DNA of 64,000 nucleotides from Adenophora triphylla var. japonica. Its lineage: Eukaryota > Streptophyta > Magnoliopsida > Asterales > Campanulaceae. Each line of letters begins with the position of its first letter. Within the stretch, counting starts at the first letter, position 1. The translations under genes were made by a program, and so were the position numbers. Under the pieces are notes generated by a model. That model searched no databases, was not told where the DNA came from, and saw nothing but the letters and a program-made list of their open reading frames with translations. Below are positions 10,961 to 22,000 of this stretch, piece after piece. The DNA lies in assembly GCA_022495995.1 (NCBI GenBank), contig JAFEMH010001471.1, forward strand, positions 372,001 through 436,000, given 5' to 3'.

Positions 10961-11727
10961 TGTTGAAATATTTGTATATGTGGTGTAAGAGTTCATAGCA
11001 TATGACCTTAGTGTCATTGGGCTTGAACTGTATTTGGCATAAGGAGGAAAATCCGTCAGAGGCCACTGCCAAGGAGAGCGGCCGCGCTATGGCCGAGGGC
11101 GGCCACGCTGTTGTGCCGTGAGTTCAACATCCATCGCCTGTTGCCTAGCGCGGTCGCGCATGTCTCAAGGGCGGCCGCGCTCTTGACGGGTTTGCAATTT
11201 CCTGGGCCGAATTGGAACGGGTTTTTAGGTCCTTTTAAGATTTAAAACCCTATTTTACCATATGTATAAATACTCATTTTCTCCCAGCCGAGTTTTCTAT
11301 GAGAGATTGAAGAGAAAATCAATTGTCTTGCTTCCTTTCATTGTTTCGATTACTCCCGTTCATAGAGATTCGTTCGTGAGATTCAAGGCGACTGAGATAG
11401 GACCGCCGGTGATTACCTACCTGTGTGCTATTTTGTGGTACGTAGTCCGTGGTCGTTTTATCCTCGGAGAAATTTGCCTGTACCTGAGTTGCACCAATTG
11501 GGGACAATATTTTCTCTTAGGGCCGGTTTTCTTAAAGGCGGCTGATCAAATCACGATAAGTTTTCTAATCATTTGTTTACTTGTTTCTGTTCTGTTTTCC
11601 TGATCCTGTTCCTTGCTTTCGATTTTGCTATTGGCTTAATTGGTACGTTCTTGACTTGATCAATAAATCCCCTACTGTTGATTAAATTGTTGTTTAATCT
11701 GTGGTGCTTATAATTTAATTTCCAACA
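10961..11727 (+). repeat. copia-1 3' LTR
   Basis: TGTTGAAATATTTG to TTTCCAACA, matching 5567-6331 with a modest number of substitutions and small indels. The TATA box and GC-rich palindromes are conserved, with 'GCGGCCAC' at the middle palindrome. It is followed by TSD GAATG at 11728-11732. Confidence 0.95.
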
Positions 11728-11732
11728 GAATG

Positions 11733-12991
11733 CAATACTATCACGGTGCCGAAATAATATGTATTGACCGATTTCTGTTTTGTATATACCAGTTGACTCA
11801 TTGCTTTTTTTTGTGGTCCTCAATGGTTTTACTTTTAGGTATTTGGACTGTTGACTACACTTGGTTGTTAGATGCTTAGCCTTTGCTTTTGCTTTTCTAG
11901 GTGTTGACTTGGTTGTTGGCTTCAATTAAATCAGATCACCTGCGCCTACATTTTGGATCCGCCTACATTTTGGATCCCAGATCCTATGACATCTGATATA
12001 ACACCAGTCTGAATTTGGATTATTTAAAGGCCAAAATACATTTACTTCCTCTCAGACTATATATCAAATTCTATTTTTTATCCTTATGCAAAATTTGTTT
12101 CATTTTGGTATTTAATGTTAAAATTATCCCATTTTGTCCTCTATATTTTAACGAATGTTAGAAATTTAACCACCATCCTACAGCCACTACCTTCTCCACC
12201 ACACATCAATCTTAATTCGTACCACTGTCATATACCGAAAAATGGATGAAAGAGAAATACTAAAATGCGATAAAAATCAATTAAAGGTTTGGTAATGGAA
12301 GCGGAGTGCATGGCAGTAATCATGGAGAGATGGAGATAGTGTTTGGTTGGTAATGGTGCCAATACTGGCAGTTGCAGTGCCGGTGATGAAGGTGGTTTGT
12401 ACTTTGTAGAGGGAGGTGGGTGGGTGTAGGAGGTATGTGGGTGATATGATAGTGGTCAAAAATATAACTTATAAGGCGGAATTGAAAGAAAGAAAATGTT
12501 TTGGGAAAATAATAGAAGTCAGGCACAAAACCCATAATTTTGTGGTAAATATTAACAATCATTATTAATTTAAATAACATTTCATGTTAAATCACTAGTA
12601 TAATTATAACATTCAAATTTGTTTTTGATTAATTATAATAAATTAATTTGTTTTTGATATTTATTTAAAAAAAAAAAAAAGAAAAAAAAAGGAGTACTAA
12701 ATATTGGCCAAGTAAGTGTGTGACTGCTATTGTCATTATCAAACTTTGAGCTGACTAAAGTTTACATATAATTCCAAAAATCCATAGAACTGATTAGATC
12801 CTCCGCATCGAACTTGATGGGGACAAACAATCCCGGATATCTCATTAGATTAGGATGCCACTGCACATAAATTCAACTGAATTTAGTTAAAGGTAGAACG
12901 AGGATTCGTCCATATCCCCAACAAATATTATGAAAAAGTAAACGTTATTACATGAAAAGTTTAGTAGAGGGACAGTTGATAGAAAATATTA
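11733..12991. other. Intergenic, no gene recognised
   Basis: No protein homology seen. A short tandem duplication (GCCTACATTTTGGATCC twice) occurs at about 11946-11980, and a poly-A-rich stretch at 12667-12690. The rest is AT-rich. Confidence 0.5.
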
Positions 12992-12999
12992 ATTTGATT

Positions 13000-13533
13000 T
13001 AGAGGTGTCCATCCGGTTCAAACCGCCGGTTCCGATTTCGAATCGACGGTTCACGGTTCCACCAAACATTGAACCGAAACCGGTCCGGTTTGTCACGGTT
13101 CCGGTCCCGGTTCCGAACCGGCCGTACGGTTCCGGTCCCGGTTCTAAACCGGCTAATTTAAAAAAAAAAAAAAAAAATAGACTTGGGCGGTCGCCCAAGA
13201 AGGGCCGAATGACTTGGGCGGTCGCCCATGTGTCCAGTTTAAAAAAAAAAAAAGTTGAAAGGCATGGACCGTCGGATCAAGAAATGGACGCACCAGATCA
13301 TCTAGCCGTTGGCGGTTCCGGTTCCGGTTCGTGAACCGACGGTTCCGGTTCCGATTCCGGTTCCTGAACCGGCGGTTCACCGGTTTTTGAAATATGGAAC
13401 CTTAACCGGACCGGCAAACCGCCGGTTCACCGGTTCATCCGGTTCACGGTTCGTTCGGTACGGTTTTCCTCCGGTTTTGATCCGGTCCGGTTCCGGTTCG
13501 GCCCGCCGGTTCGGGACCGTTTGGGCATCTCTA
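13000..13533. mobile_element. Non-autonomous hAT element, CGGTTCC-rich, TSD ATTTGATT
   Basis: A 534-bp element with imperfect terminal inverted repeats TAGAGGTGTCCATCCGG / TAGAGATGCCCAAACGG (the second read from the right end), flanked by perfect 8-bp duplications ATTTGATT at 12992-12999 and 13534-13541, diagnostic of hAT transposons. Both arms are dense arrays of CCGGTTC/GGTTCCGG words. The centre holds two A-rich runs and the palindrome GGGCGGTCGCCC twice (near 13185 and 13217). There is no transposase frame, so it would depend on an autonomous hAT. Confidence 0.93.
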
Positions 13534-13541
13534 ATTTGATT

Positions 13542-14100
13542 GTTATTGTTAGTATAGTTTTGATCGCGCAGGAATGTGTCTTGGGCTCAGTTATCGTGTC
13601 CAGCAGAGATTGAGCTAGCTTCGTGATCTGCGCAACATCACAAAACAACCGTGAAACTGCGTCGGGGGTCTTTCGGCAAGCCCCTCCGACATGAGAATCA
13701 GTTGATGGACTGAAAAGTGGTGCAAAATAATATGGAGAGTGTGAGAGTACGTAAATATGCAGTAAAGCATTACCTTTGTCCATGTTTTGTTCTCATATTT
13801 ATAGTAGATATAATGATATTAGGGTTTTCATCTGAGCCGTTGGATTGGATTGATGCCAACCGTTGGATCAGCGTTGTCTCCTAGGTGTACACGCGTCACG
13901 CTGGGACTGGTCCGTCTATGTAAGGACACCGGCAATGTCGACATTGATAAACGGCTTGCCTTATAAGGGAAAGTCAACCCGCACACCTTTTGGTGTTACT
14001 ACTCGGTTACATGATTGCACGTGTAACAAAGCACTGGTAGGTCCGACATTATCCCAAATTAGCTAATTAATCAAGCTTGTTGAGGAAGCTTAATTGAAGG
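13542..14100 (-). repeat. Probable Tat-type gypsy LTR, minus orientation (partial)
   Basis: On the minus strand a TATA-like box (TATAAATATGAG, about 13796-13808) is followed by a leader with GTCGGAGGGGCTTGCCGAAA and AAGACCCCCGACGCAG, vocabulary typical of Tat-lineage LTR R/U5 regions. This fits the minus-strand integrase tail at 18891-19031, making it the 3' LTR of a minus-oriented element that carries the 15062-18097 gene in antisense. The hAT at 13000 marks the left limit; the right limit is uncertain. Confidence 0.4.
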
Positions 14101-14362
14101 GCGACACCGGAGCCGTACGTCCACCGGTGGGTCGCCTTGCGAGGGATGACTCGACGAGCGAGCAATTAGAGAGAGTTGGTCGTTCAGTGACGACGCCCAC
14201 TCTCGGATGAGATCAGTTTTGTGTGTGGTGGGAAGGCTCGTCGTTAGGTGGGTCGCAACTCATTGACGACGACCTCTTCCTGACGTATCGACGGGCTAAA
14301 GCCCAAACCTTTGCTCATGGGTGTATTGGCTCGTCGCTTGGATGGGCTTGGTCGCTCAACGG

Positions 14363-14502
14363 CGACGACCGCCATCTGTTGTTGGACGGGCCATAACCCA
14401 GGTCTTGATCGGATCCTTCGTAGTTGGTCCTTTGGTGGGCCTGTCGGGCCCCTAGCTCGTAGCGAGGTATTGGGCTCGGCCCATCACAGAATATTCCGTT
14501 CA
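14363..14502 (+). repeat. 140-bp perfect repeat, copy 1
   Basis: Base-for-base identical to 22148-22287, 7.8 kb away in the same orientation. It lies upstream of the spliced Transposase_28 gene. The identity suggests that copy 2 was made recently by rearrangement or template switching. Confidence 0.95.
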
Positions 14503-14751
14503 GTGGCCCCCAACTCATGGATCGTCTTGACGGGCCAGGAGTTGTCGTTTTCCCTCCAAGGCTATCCGTACGGCCGTCAATTTGAATTTTGAATTAGGGT
14601 GACGTCAGCATTGATGACGTGGATGGCTAGGATCTCCTCATTAATTGACACGCGTCCCGTGATGGGACATTCTTCTCGGAATTCACAGAGGGTATTTAAT
14701 GCCCCTCATCATTTTGCCGTTTGGGTTCCCTAGGCACCATCCCTTCATCTC

Positions 14752-14764
14752 CCTTAAGTATAAA
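14752..14764 (+). promoter_or_regulatory. TATA box upstream of the Transposase_28 gene
   Basis: AGTATAAAAAC at about 14756-14766 lies roughly 300 bp upstream of the ATG at 15062, with C/T-rich DNA just after it (ttccgctctcctcc) like a plant transcription start. A possible 5'-UTR intron donor (CCCAGGTAATCC) lies at about 15001. Confidence 0.5.
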
Positions 14765-15061
14765 AACTTCCGCTCTCCTCCATTGTGATCTTTCCGTGAC
14801 CTTGAGCGTTGAGAGCACTTTAGCAAAGGCGATTTCCGGCAACCACCAGCGAACATTCCGACCACCGTTCGAACGCTTTCCGGTAGCTTTGACCGTTCTG
14901 GCTTCACCACCCCTGAGCAAACCAGTAGCGTGGATAAGAGATTTCTTCGACTTGCCGCCGTCAAACCCACCGAAAAATTCACCGGCAATCTCTCTCCCAG
15001 GTAATCCTTTTGATTGTTCTTTATTTTCTGGGTTTTTCATTGAGTTTTGAGAGTATCTTCA

Positions 15062-18000
15062 ATGGGACCAAGAACTATAAGCTTTGAGAGAGGGGTTAAG
15101 TTTGGTTTTGGGTTAAATCAGAGGGTTTTTAAATGTGCTGGGAGGATTTGGAGAGAGATTCCACTGGTTGAATGTTCTTCAATCTTGTTGAAGTTTGGAT
15201 TTGAGGATGAACCTTTGGAGTTTCCAGTTGGTGAGGCTCTTGGGGAATTCAAGGAAGATGACCCAAGGGTAACGTCTTTTAGGTCGATGAACGACCTTCC
15301 CAATCATATACGAGCCAACTATTCTTTGTCCCGTCGTGATTCACTTAGGAATTTGGTTATAGGGGAATCTAGGTTGCCCATAGTTAGGTCGTCGCCTGAG
15401 AATGTTAGGACTGATTCCCCTTCTGTCTTTCCTTGTTTTGTAGACATGGATCACGACGGGCGACCTAGCCAACCGGCCCAAGAAGCAAACGAGGCCAGCA
15501 CAAGTGCTGGGGGCGCTCAGACGGCTAAGGCATTTCATACATTCGTACGAGCTGGAATGAGTGAAAGTGACTTTGGAGGTGGGGCTGAAGGGAGTTGGGC
15601 TTTGCCCAAGATCGAGCTCAGGAAGCCCAATGTTGGGAGACAAATGATTGATGCCCTACGAGGCTCATTTAGAGTTCAAGCTTCGACGTACAAGCTCGAG
15701 CATCTCAGCCTAGCAGAATATGAGCCTCGTCGTCAGTCCCTTCTGACCAGCAAGGAGAAGGTGGCATTCTTTTATAAACAATTTGAGTTCGGCTTGAGGT
15801 TGCCTCTAGACCCCTTCATCAATGAATTCTTGGAGGACTCAGCCTGTGTGCCCATGGAAGTTAGTGCCAACACCATTAGAATTTTATCTGGTTTTGCCGT
15901 CGTCTGCAGATTCCTTGGCTACGAGCCATGTGATAAAGTATTTCGTCAATACTATCGGACGGTCCGGACTACCTCCAAAGGGAAATCCGTTGTGAGCGTG
16001 TCCTCAATCAGAAACGCAAGGAGTTTTTTCTTGGATATCCCAAGCAAGGTATATGGTTGGGAGAACCACATGATTTTGGTGGAAAGCCGAGTGGGGTAGC
16101 AGTTTCCTTTTCCGGCGGGCAATAGGGTGATTGCTGATAAGTATGTCTTTAAAGCTCCGTGGGTCAACGAGCTAAAGAAAAAGATAGATGATTTGCTAGA
16201 CCTTGGATGGGTCTCGTACAAGGACATAGAGGCCTCACAATGGAGATATATCAGAGCCGGCATGATGTCTAAGCCGTCCATGGGGCCTGAACCCTTGGTG
16301 AAGATCGACCTTGATGCCCGCTACCCCAATTGGGTCGTTCACAATGAGTTGGCTTTTAGGGATAACTGTGTGACTTGTACGACAGCACGAATAGATCGTC
16401 CCGAAGACTGTTGTGAAAACCTTGAGATGAATGGGGGTTGGGCTCCTGCTACCTTTTCTATTTTGATATTCGTCTCTTGTCTCGTCGTGGTGAGTAAAAA
16501 CTTACCTTTTTACTTGGTCGTTTTGCAGTTCTTACCCAAGCCGACGTAGACAGGATTGAAGCTAGAATAATGAGTGGAGCAATTCGGGCTAATGACAGGG
16601 GCTCCAAGAAGAAAGGCAGGGCCGCTACCATTGCCATACTTGATCATCAGGCGAAGATGACGACAAGGAATGAGGAGCTTCCCAAAGACCCTGAGGGCGC
16701 CATTCCTATGATCGAGAGGGAGCCCGTTGTTGGGGGGCTCAACACTGGAGGCCGATAGGCCGTTGTTGACGCGCCTGAGAGAGCAGTGGGGACTGAGACT
16801 GATGCAAGTATGGAGGCTACGGGAGCCCAAATAGTCATTGTCGACGAGGCCGAGCATGTCTCTGTGGAAACGGTGGGGAGTACAGACTCAAACCCGGAAT
16901 TGCCTGAGGCCAACGGACGGGTCTCCAGAAAGAGAAAAGATCATCCCGTCGGCTCTGAGGGAAGGAGAGATAAGAATAAGAAAACCATCAACGACCCGCC
17001 TAGCTCGTCTGAACCTTCTACTCCAAGGGCCGATGCTCCAGGCTCGTCATCAGCGGTCTTATCCAAGACGAAGGCCAAAGAGATGGCGACCTTCATTGCC
17101 CAGGCCTCTCCAATTGCTGGGATCCCGTATTTGTTGAGGAATGGTAATCCGCTGTTGCTGGGGGCAGCCTTGACTAGACGCGCTCGGGATGTTGACCTGA
17201 CCCGTCGGATGAAGGAAGCCAAACTTTCTCCTGAAACCTATCATGCCCGTCTTGGGCTGATTCAAACTGAGGTACTTCAAATTTATGCTTTTATTTTTCT
17301 CCCGTATTTCTATACTTGTATTAACAATTTTATTGTTGCAGCTGTCATCGATGATGGACGCTATGACGTCGGATTACAGGGATTGTCTTGACGCCGAGCT
17401 ACGAGGCAACGAGCAGCTGATTCAGGCCGTCGGCGCCAAGGAGACGGCTGAGCGGAAGTTAAAAGAGGCAGAGACCAATGTGGGTGAGCTTACTGCTGCC
17501 TACGAGTCCTTAACAAATCAGAAGAATGATATCGTGAAGGAGGTTGATGCCTTGAAGGAAGGGAAATCCAAAGCTGAGTCTGACTCGAAGGTGTTTGAGG
17601 ATGGCCTTCGAGTTTGTGAGAACAAGCTTAAGAAGATGACGGCCAGTTTTGACTCTGCTCGCGCACAGATTGAAGAGATGAAGACGAGCCATGATGCTGC
17701 CTTGGTCCAAGCCAGGCTTGATGCTGTTAATGAGTTCAAGGAGAGTACTGAGTGCCTCCAGATGATTACAAAGAAGGCTAGTGGCTTTTTTAAGGACGGG
17801 GCCAAGCATATGGCTAGGCGGCTCTTGGTGGATCCGGTGACGAAAGATCTCGCTGTCAGGAAATTGGCCGACCTCTGCACTGAGGAGTCATACGACGACG
17901 AGGCTCGTTCGGTCCATCCTCTCGTCCCCTATACTGACAACGACTTCCTTATCATCAGGGAAGACGATGCGAAGGATGGGAAGGACGAGTGGCCCATCCC

Positions 18001-18097
18001 CGCCGTCGTCCCAGGGAACTTTGATGCCTACTACGCTCACTTCGTCGAAAATGGCCCAGATCCTGATGCAGCTCCAGCCGATGTTGATCCCCAGTAA
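15062..18097 (+). pseudogene. Spliced accessory gene of a Tat-type gypsy element (Transposase_28 domain plus coiled coil), two in-frame TAG stops
   Basis: Exon 1 (ATG 15062) encodes a protein with the 'putative gypsy type transposon' (Transposase_28) signature: KVAFFYKQFEFGLRLPLDPF, FINEFLEDSACVPMEVSANT, IRILSGFAVVCRFLGYEPC. An in-frame TAG at 16097 interrupts it, but the frame continues (QFPFPAGNRVIADKY...). Exon 2 starts at about 16529 after TTTTGCAG; its frame runs with one more in-frame TAG at 16756 to 17271. A 70-bp GT-AG intron (17272-17341) joins in phase 0 to exon 3, a long coiled coil (AKETAERKLKEAETNVGEL...) with an acidic tail ending in DPDAAPADVDPQ. The first intron's donor is uncertain (16413 would keep phase). 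Function in such elements is unknown. It lies antisense to the integrase tail at 18891. Confidence 0.8.
17272..17341 (+). other. Intron inside the Transposase_28 gene
   Basis: Donor CTGAG|GTACTT, T-rich body, acceptor TTGTTGCAG|CTGTC; 70 bp. Removing it joins two frames in phase and connects the glutamine/threonine end of exon 2 (LGLIQTE) to the coiled coil. Frame restoration across canonical borders is the evidence for real splicing. Confidence 0.8.
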
Positions 18098-18890
18098 TCA
18101 TTTGGTCTTTTTACGATCGTTTGTGAAACTATAAACAATGTTTCGTCTTTTGGTGGTGGTCCCAAACTTTGTTTCAAACAATTTTTAATTTTTGTAATGT
18201 AGCCGACCTGTTTCCTCGTTGTTTAGAGGGGGTCGTACAATGTTTGCTCATTTTATTGATGTTTAAGTTATTCAATGCCTTTGCTTTCTGTTTGTTAATC
18301 TGTTGTTAACGTAGATAGCATGTGATAACTCTATTTGGTGAGTAAGTTTGAGGACAAGTGCAAATGGTCGTCGTAAGTGACGACCAGAACTTGGGTCGTC
18401 CTAACGTGGCCGACTCTTGTTAACCCTTGTATTTTCTCAACTTCTTAATGGCTCGTAGGAATAGTATGAAGGTCCGTAGGTCCTTGCTCGTAGGCAATGT
18501 TCTATGGACGAGTTGTCTTATTCCGTTATAGCAGTCGACGAGGTCTGGCCTCGTCTAGCCTTTATACTTGGCTGAAGTGAATGTGAGCGTCGAAGCCTTG
18601 GCTTCGACTGATCTTTATACTTGGATCAAAGTGATTGTAAGGGTCGAAGTCAGACTTCAACCGTTCTAAGCTTTGAGTTTGCAACGGGCGAAGTTCAGCG
18701 AAGTGACGAGTTTCCATTGATAATTTCCAATCAATAATCATACATTGTTGACAACTCGATTACTTTTAAGACTTCCGGGATTTATAGATTATCCCTTACA
18801 AACTTCCATAATTTACAAAAAGTGACCATAAAAGGTTACAGTAGAACCACAAATATGATGTCCTGAGGGCGCTGAGTGTTGACGACGATC
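18098..18890 (-). other. Non-coding region between antisense gene and integrase tail
   Basis: About 790 bp without a coding frame. It lies downstream of the minus-strand integrase stop, as the 3' untranslated region of a Tat-type element would. It has local repeats: gtcgaag/cttcgac words and a phrase 'ttatacttgg' repeated at about 18563 and 18613. Confidence 0.5.
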
Positions 18891-19031
18891 TCAGAAGTAA
18901 TACTTCGTGAGATGATTAGCGTGCCATGGGTGTTTGAGTTGTTCACTGTTTGGCCGGGCTAGGCGGTAGGTTCCTTCTCTGACCACACTAGTGACGATGT
19001 ATGGTCCTTCCCAGTTGGGAGAGAGTTTGTT
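18891..19031 (-). pseudogene. Antisense C-terminal tail of a Tat-type gypsy integrase
   Basis: Read on the minus strand from 19031 to the stop at 18891-18893: NKLSPNWEGPYIVTSVV, REGTYRLARPNSEQLKHPWH and ANHLTKYYF, about 46 residues. This is the conserved C-terminal end of Tat-lineage integrases (KLSPNWEGPY...W+A.+L+.+Y). It is opposite in strand to both the Transposase_28 gene and the gag-pol at 19100. A 22-bp phrase (ggcgctgagtgttgacgacgat) occurs on both sides, at about 18868 and 19033. The rest of this integrase is missing. Confidence 0.85.
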
Positions 19032-19099
19032 TTGGCGCTGAGTGTTGACGACGATGGTTTAGGAGCCTACCTAAGGGGAGCAATTAATCGTGGAAGCAA

Positions 19100-22000
19100 A
19101 TGAGAAAAAAGTTTTTGGGAAGGTTTGCAACGGCGGGAGATCGTCGTAAGACTGTCAACGATCTCAGTAACATTTCGCAAGGAGCCGGCGAAAGCTCTAT
19201 GAGCTATTTCAAAAGGTTTAAGAAGTTAGTGGACCAAATTGATGAAGACCTGACTGGTAGGGAAATTATCAATTATTTCAGACACGGTGTTGTTTCCTCC
19301 ACTCTGGACTACGAGTTGCAAGTCCACCCGGCCAAATCTCGAAAAGATCTCTATGCCAAAGCGTATGTTGTCGCCGAGGATGAGGAGAGAAAGTTGCAAA
19401 GAGAAGGAAAGGCTGTTGACGAGGTTGAAACGGCAAAATCTAAGAAGGACAAGGCTGGAGAAAAAGGAAAGAACAAGCAAGTGAAGGCTGAAAAAGTTCC
19501 AGAGTCGTACACTCCTCCGACTGTCTCACGAGCTGAAATTTTGAGCAATGTTGATTTTGGACCGGCGCCGAAGATGAACCCCAACAGGAAGGGGAAGAAA
19601 AATATGAACAAGTATTGTGAATACCACAGAGATAAGGGACATGACACTGAGGAATGTTTCAGTTTGAAGAAAATCATTCAGAGATGGATCGATGATGGTC
19701 GTCTCCAAGAGTACGTGAGGAAGGATCGTCAGGCAGCCAACACTCGAGCTGCTAACGATGGCCCTCCGGAGAGGCAGCCAAGGATGGTCTTGGTTATTTC
19801 TGAAGAGACGAGCAAGAATCAAATAAAGAGCGCCATTTACCATCTCAAGAAAGCCCCTCATGTTCCACAGAAGTCGGAGGTTCCAAACGACGTGATAAGC
19901 TTTTTCCCATACGAGCTAGCGGTCAACCCGTTGGCACGTCAACAGACGCTGGTCATCCCCGGATACATCGACAACTGCGAGTCCAGACGGATTCTAATCG
20001 ACACTGGGGCGGCCAAAGACATTTTGTTTTACAGCGTCTATCAACGGATGGGTCTACCCGATAGCCGCCTAAGTCCTTACTTAAGCCGTCTAGAGGGATT
20101 CACCAACCACCGAGTGGATGCAAAGGGCCAAATTGACCTTCCCGTTGACATTGGAGAACACCCATTAAGAACCATCAAAACTGTGACTTTCATTGTGATT
20201 GACGTCGTCAGTGACTACCACGCAATCCTTGGCCAACCCGGCCAAGCCGCTTTAGGGATCGTCGCCTCGGTCCCTCATCAACGAGTCAAATTTCCTACAC
20301 TTGCTGGAGTGGGATGTGTGTTGGGGACGGCCCCAGAATTCCTAGAGCATGTGCTGCGGGCAAAGCGAACCATTGAAATAGACGACCCAAATCACATTGT
20401 GAAGCTTTCCAAATCTGTCAAGCAAACGACGACGTCAAATGCCTCCGTCTCGACCATCAAGTGCGTCGGCGAGCCACAAGACTTTGTTGAAATATTCATG
20501 AACGATCAAGCCGCTGAGCCACAACTTTTGACCGCCCATGAATCGGGGACCGAGCTAGATAAGCTCATTGAGGACGAGGTTCCAGACCTGACCCCTGAAG
20601 CAAGAAGAAAAATCAAAGAAATTGTCATTGAATCCATGGACTTTAGGGACGACGCCCCAGAGATGAAACCAGCCGACGAGCTAACGGAACTGATCATCAA
20701 CCCAAGCTATCCAGAGCAGAAAATCAAACTGGGGTCTCAGTTATCTACGGAGGATAGGGAAGAGATAATCTCCCTACTCAAACAGAACCTCGATGTTTTT
20801 GCCTGGAGGGTGGAAGATATGAAGGGTATTAGAGAAGACGTGGCAGTTCATAGGCTGGGAGTGAACCCTACCATGAAATTCAAGGAACAAAGGTGCAGGA
20901 TTTTTTCGACGGAGGAAGAGATCGCCATAAAACAGGAGATTGAAAAGCTACTAAGTGCTGGGATCATTGTGAATGCTGGGTTCACAACGTGGCTGGCAAA
21001 TGTGGTTCTTGTCAAAAAAACCCAACGGAAAGTGGAGGCTCTGCGTAGATTTCACCGACCTAAACTGGCGTGCCCCAAAGATAGTTACCCCTTGCCCAGA
21101 ATCGATAAGCTCGTCGACTCTGTGGCCGGTCATACGACCTTGAGCTTTCTCGACACATATTCTGGCTATCATCAAATCAAGATGGCCGAAGAGGATATAC
21201 CGAAGACGGCCTTTCAGGCCGCAGGGGGAACTTACTGTTATACGAAGATGCCCTTTGGGCTCAAAAACGCCGGGGCCACTTACCAAAGAATGATCAACAA
21301 GGTGTTCAAGGACCAGCTCGGAGACAACCTGGAAGCATATATCGACGACATGGTTGTCAAGTCCAAGAAAAGAAAACATGTCGACGACCTACAGCAGACT
21401 TTCACCAACCTTCGAGCAAATGACATGGTCCTCAATCCAGCCAAGTGCGTTGAGTCAGTTGCAGCCAGAAATTTTTTGGGATTTATGCTTTCACAGCGGG
21501 GAATTGAAGCCAACCCTGAGAAAATCAAGGCTTTGATTGACATGGCAGAGCCTACGAGCATCAAGGAGGTCCAGCGTTTGAACGGACGAATAGCGGCCTT
21601 GGGTCGTTTTATTTCCAAGTCCGCCGAGAGATCACTCCCATTTTTCAAAGCTCTCCGAGGTGCTAAGGACTTCAAATGGACGGAAGAGTGTTCCCAATCA
21701 TTCAAGCAGCTAAAAGAGTATCTTGGCTCCCCACCACTCCTCCAAAGCCCCGTCGCGGGGGAAGATCTTTATGTTTATCGCTCGGCGGGTGACAAAGCAG
21801 TCGCCGCCGTAATGGTTAGGGAGGAGGAGGGAACACAGAGGTCAGTTTACTACGTTAGCAAAGCTTTGTCGGACGTAGAAACCCGCTATTTTAACGCAGA
21901 AAAGATTGCTTATGCTCTCGTCATCACAGCACGAAAGCTACGAGCTTATTTTTGTGCTCACCCCATCATTGTTTACACCAACGCCCCACTTCAAAAAAAT

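Larger units (their letters stand above)
5567..11727 (+). mobile_element. Complete Ty1-copia LTR retrotransposon (copia-1), TSD GAATG
   Basis: A 6161-bp element bounded by LTRs (765 and 767 bp) that start TGTTG and end CAACA, flanked by perfect 5-bp TSDs GAATG at 5562-5566 and 11728-11732. The order gag, protease, integrase, reverse transcriptase, RNase H is copia-type. A purine-rich tract (TGTGGGGGAT) precedes the 3' LTR. Gag and protease are shattered by frameshifts; the integrase and RT frames are long but split by a shift near 8600, so it is not autonomous. The LTRs differ at roughly 25-30 sites by eye, several clustered at 6080-6150, so the insertion is not very recent. Confidence 0.97.

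Noticed and set aside
13005..13539. Pro/Arg-rich frames such as VPVPVPNRP
   Set aside because: Translation of the CGGTTCC word array of a non-coding hAT MITE.
16490..16528. 39-bp GT-AG intron (GTGAGT...TTTTGCAG)
   Set aside because: Shorter than plant introns normally allow and breaks the reading phase; a more upstream donor is more likely.
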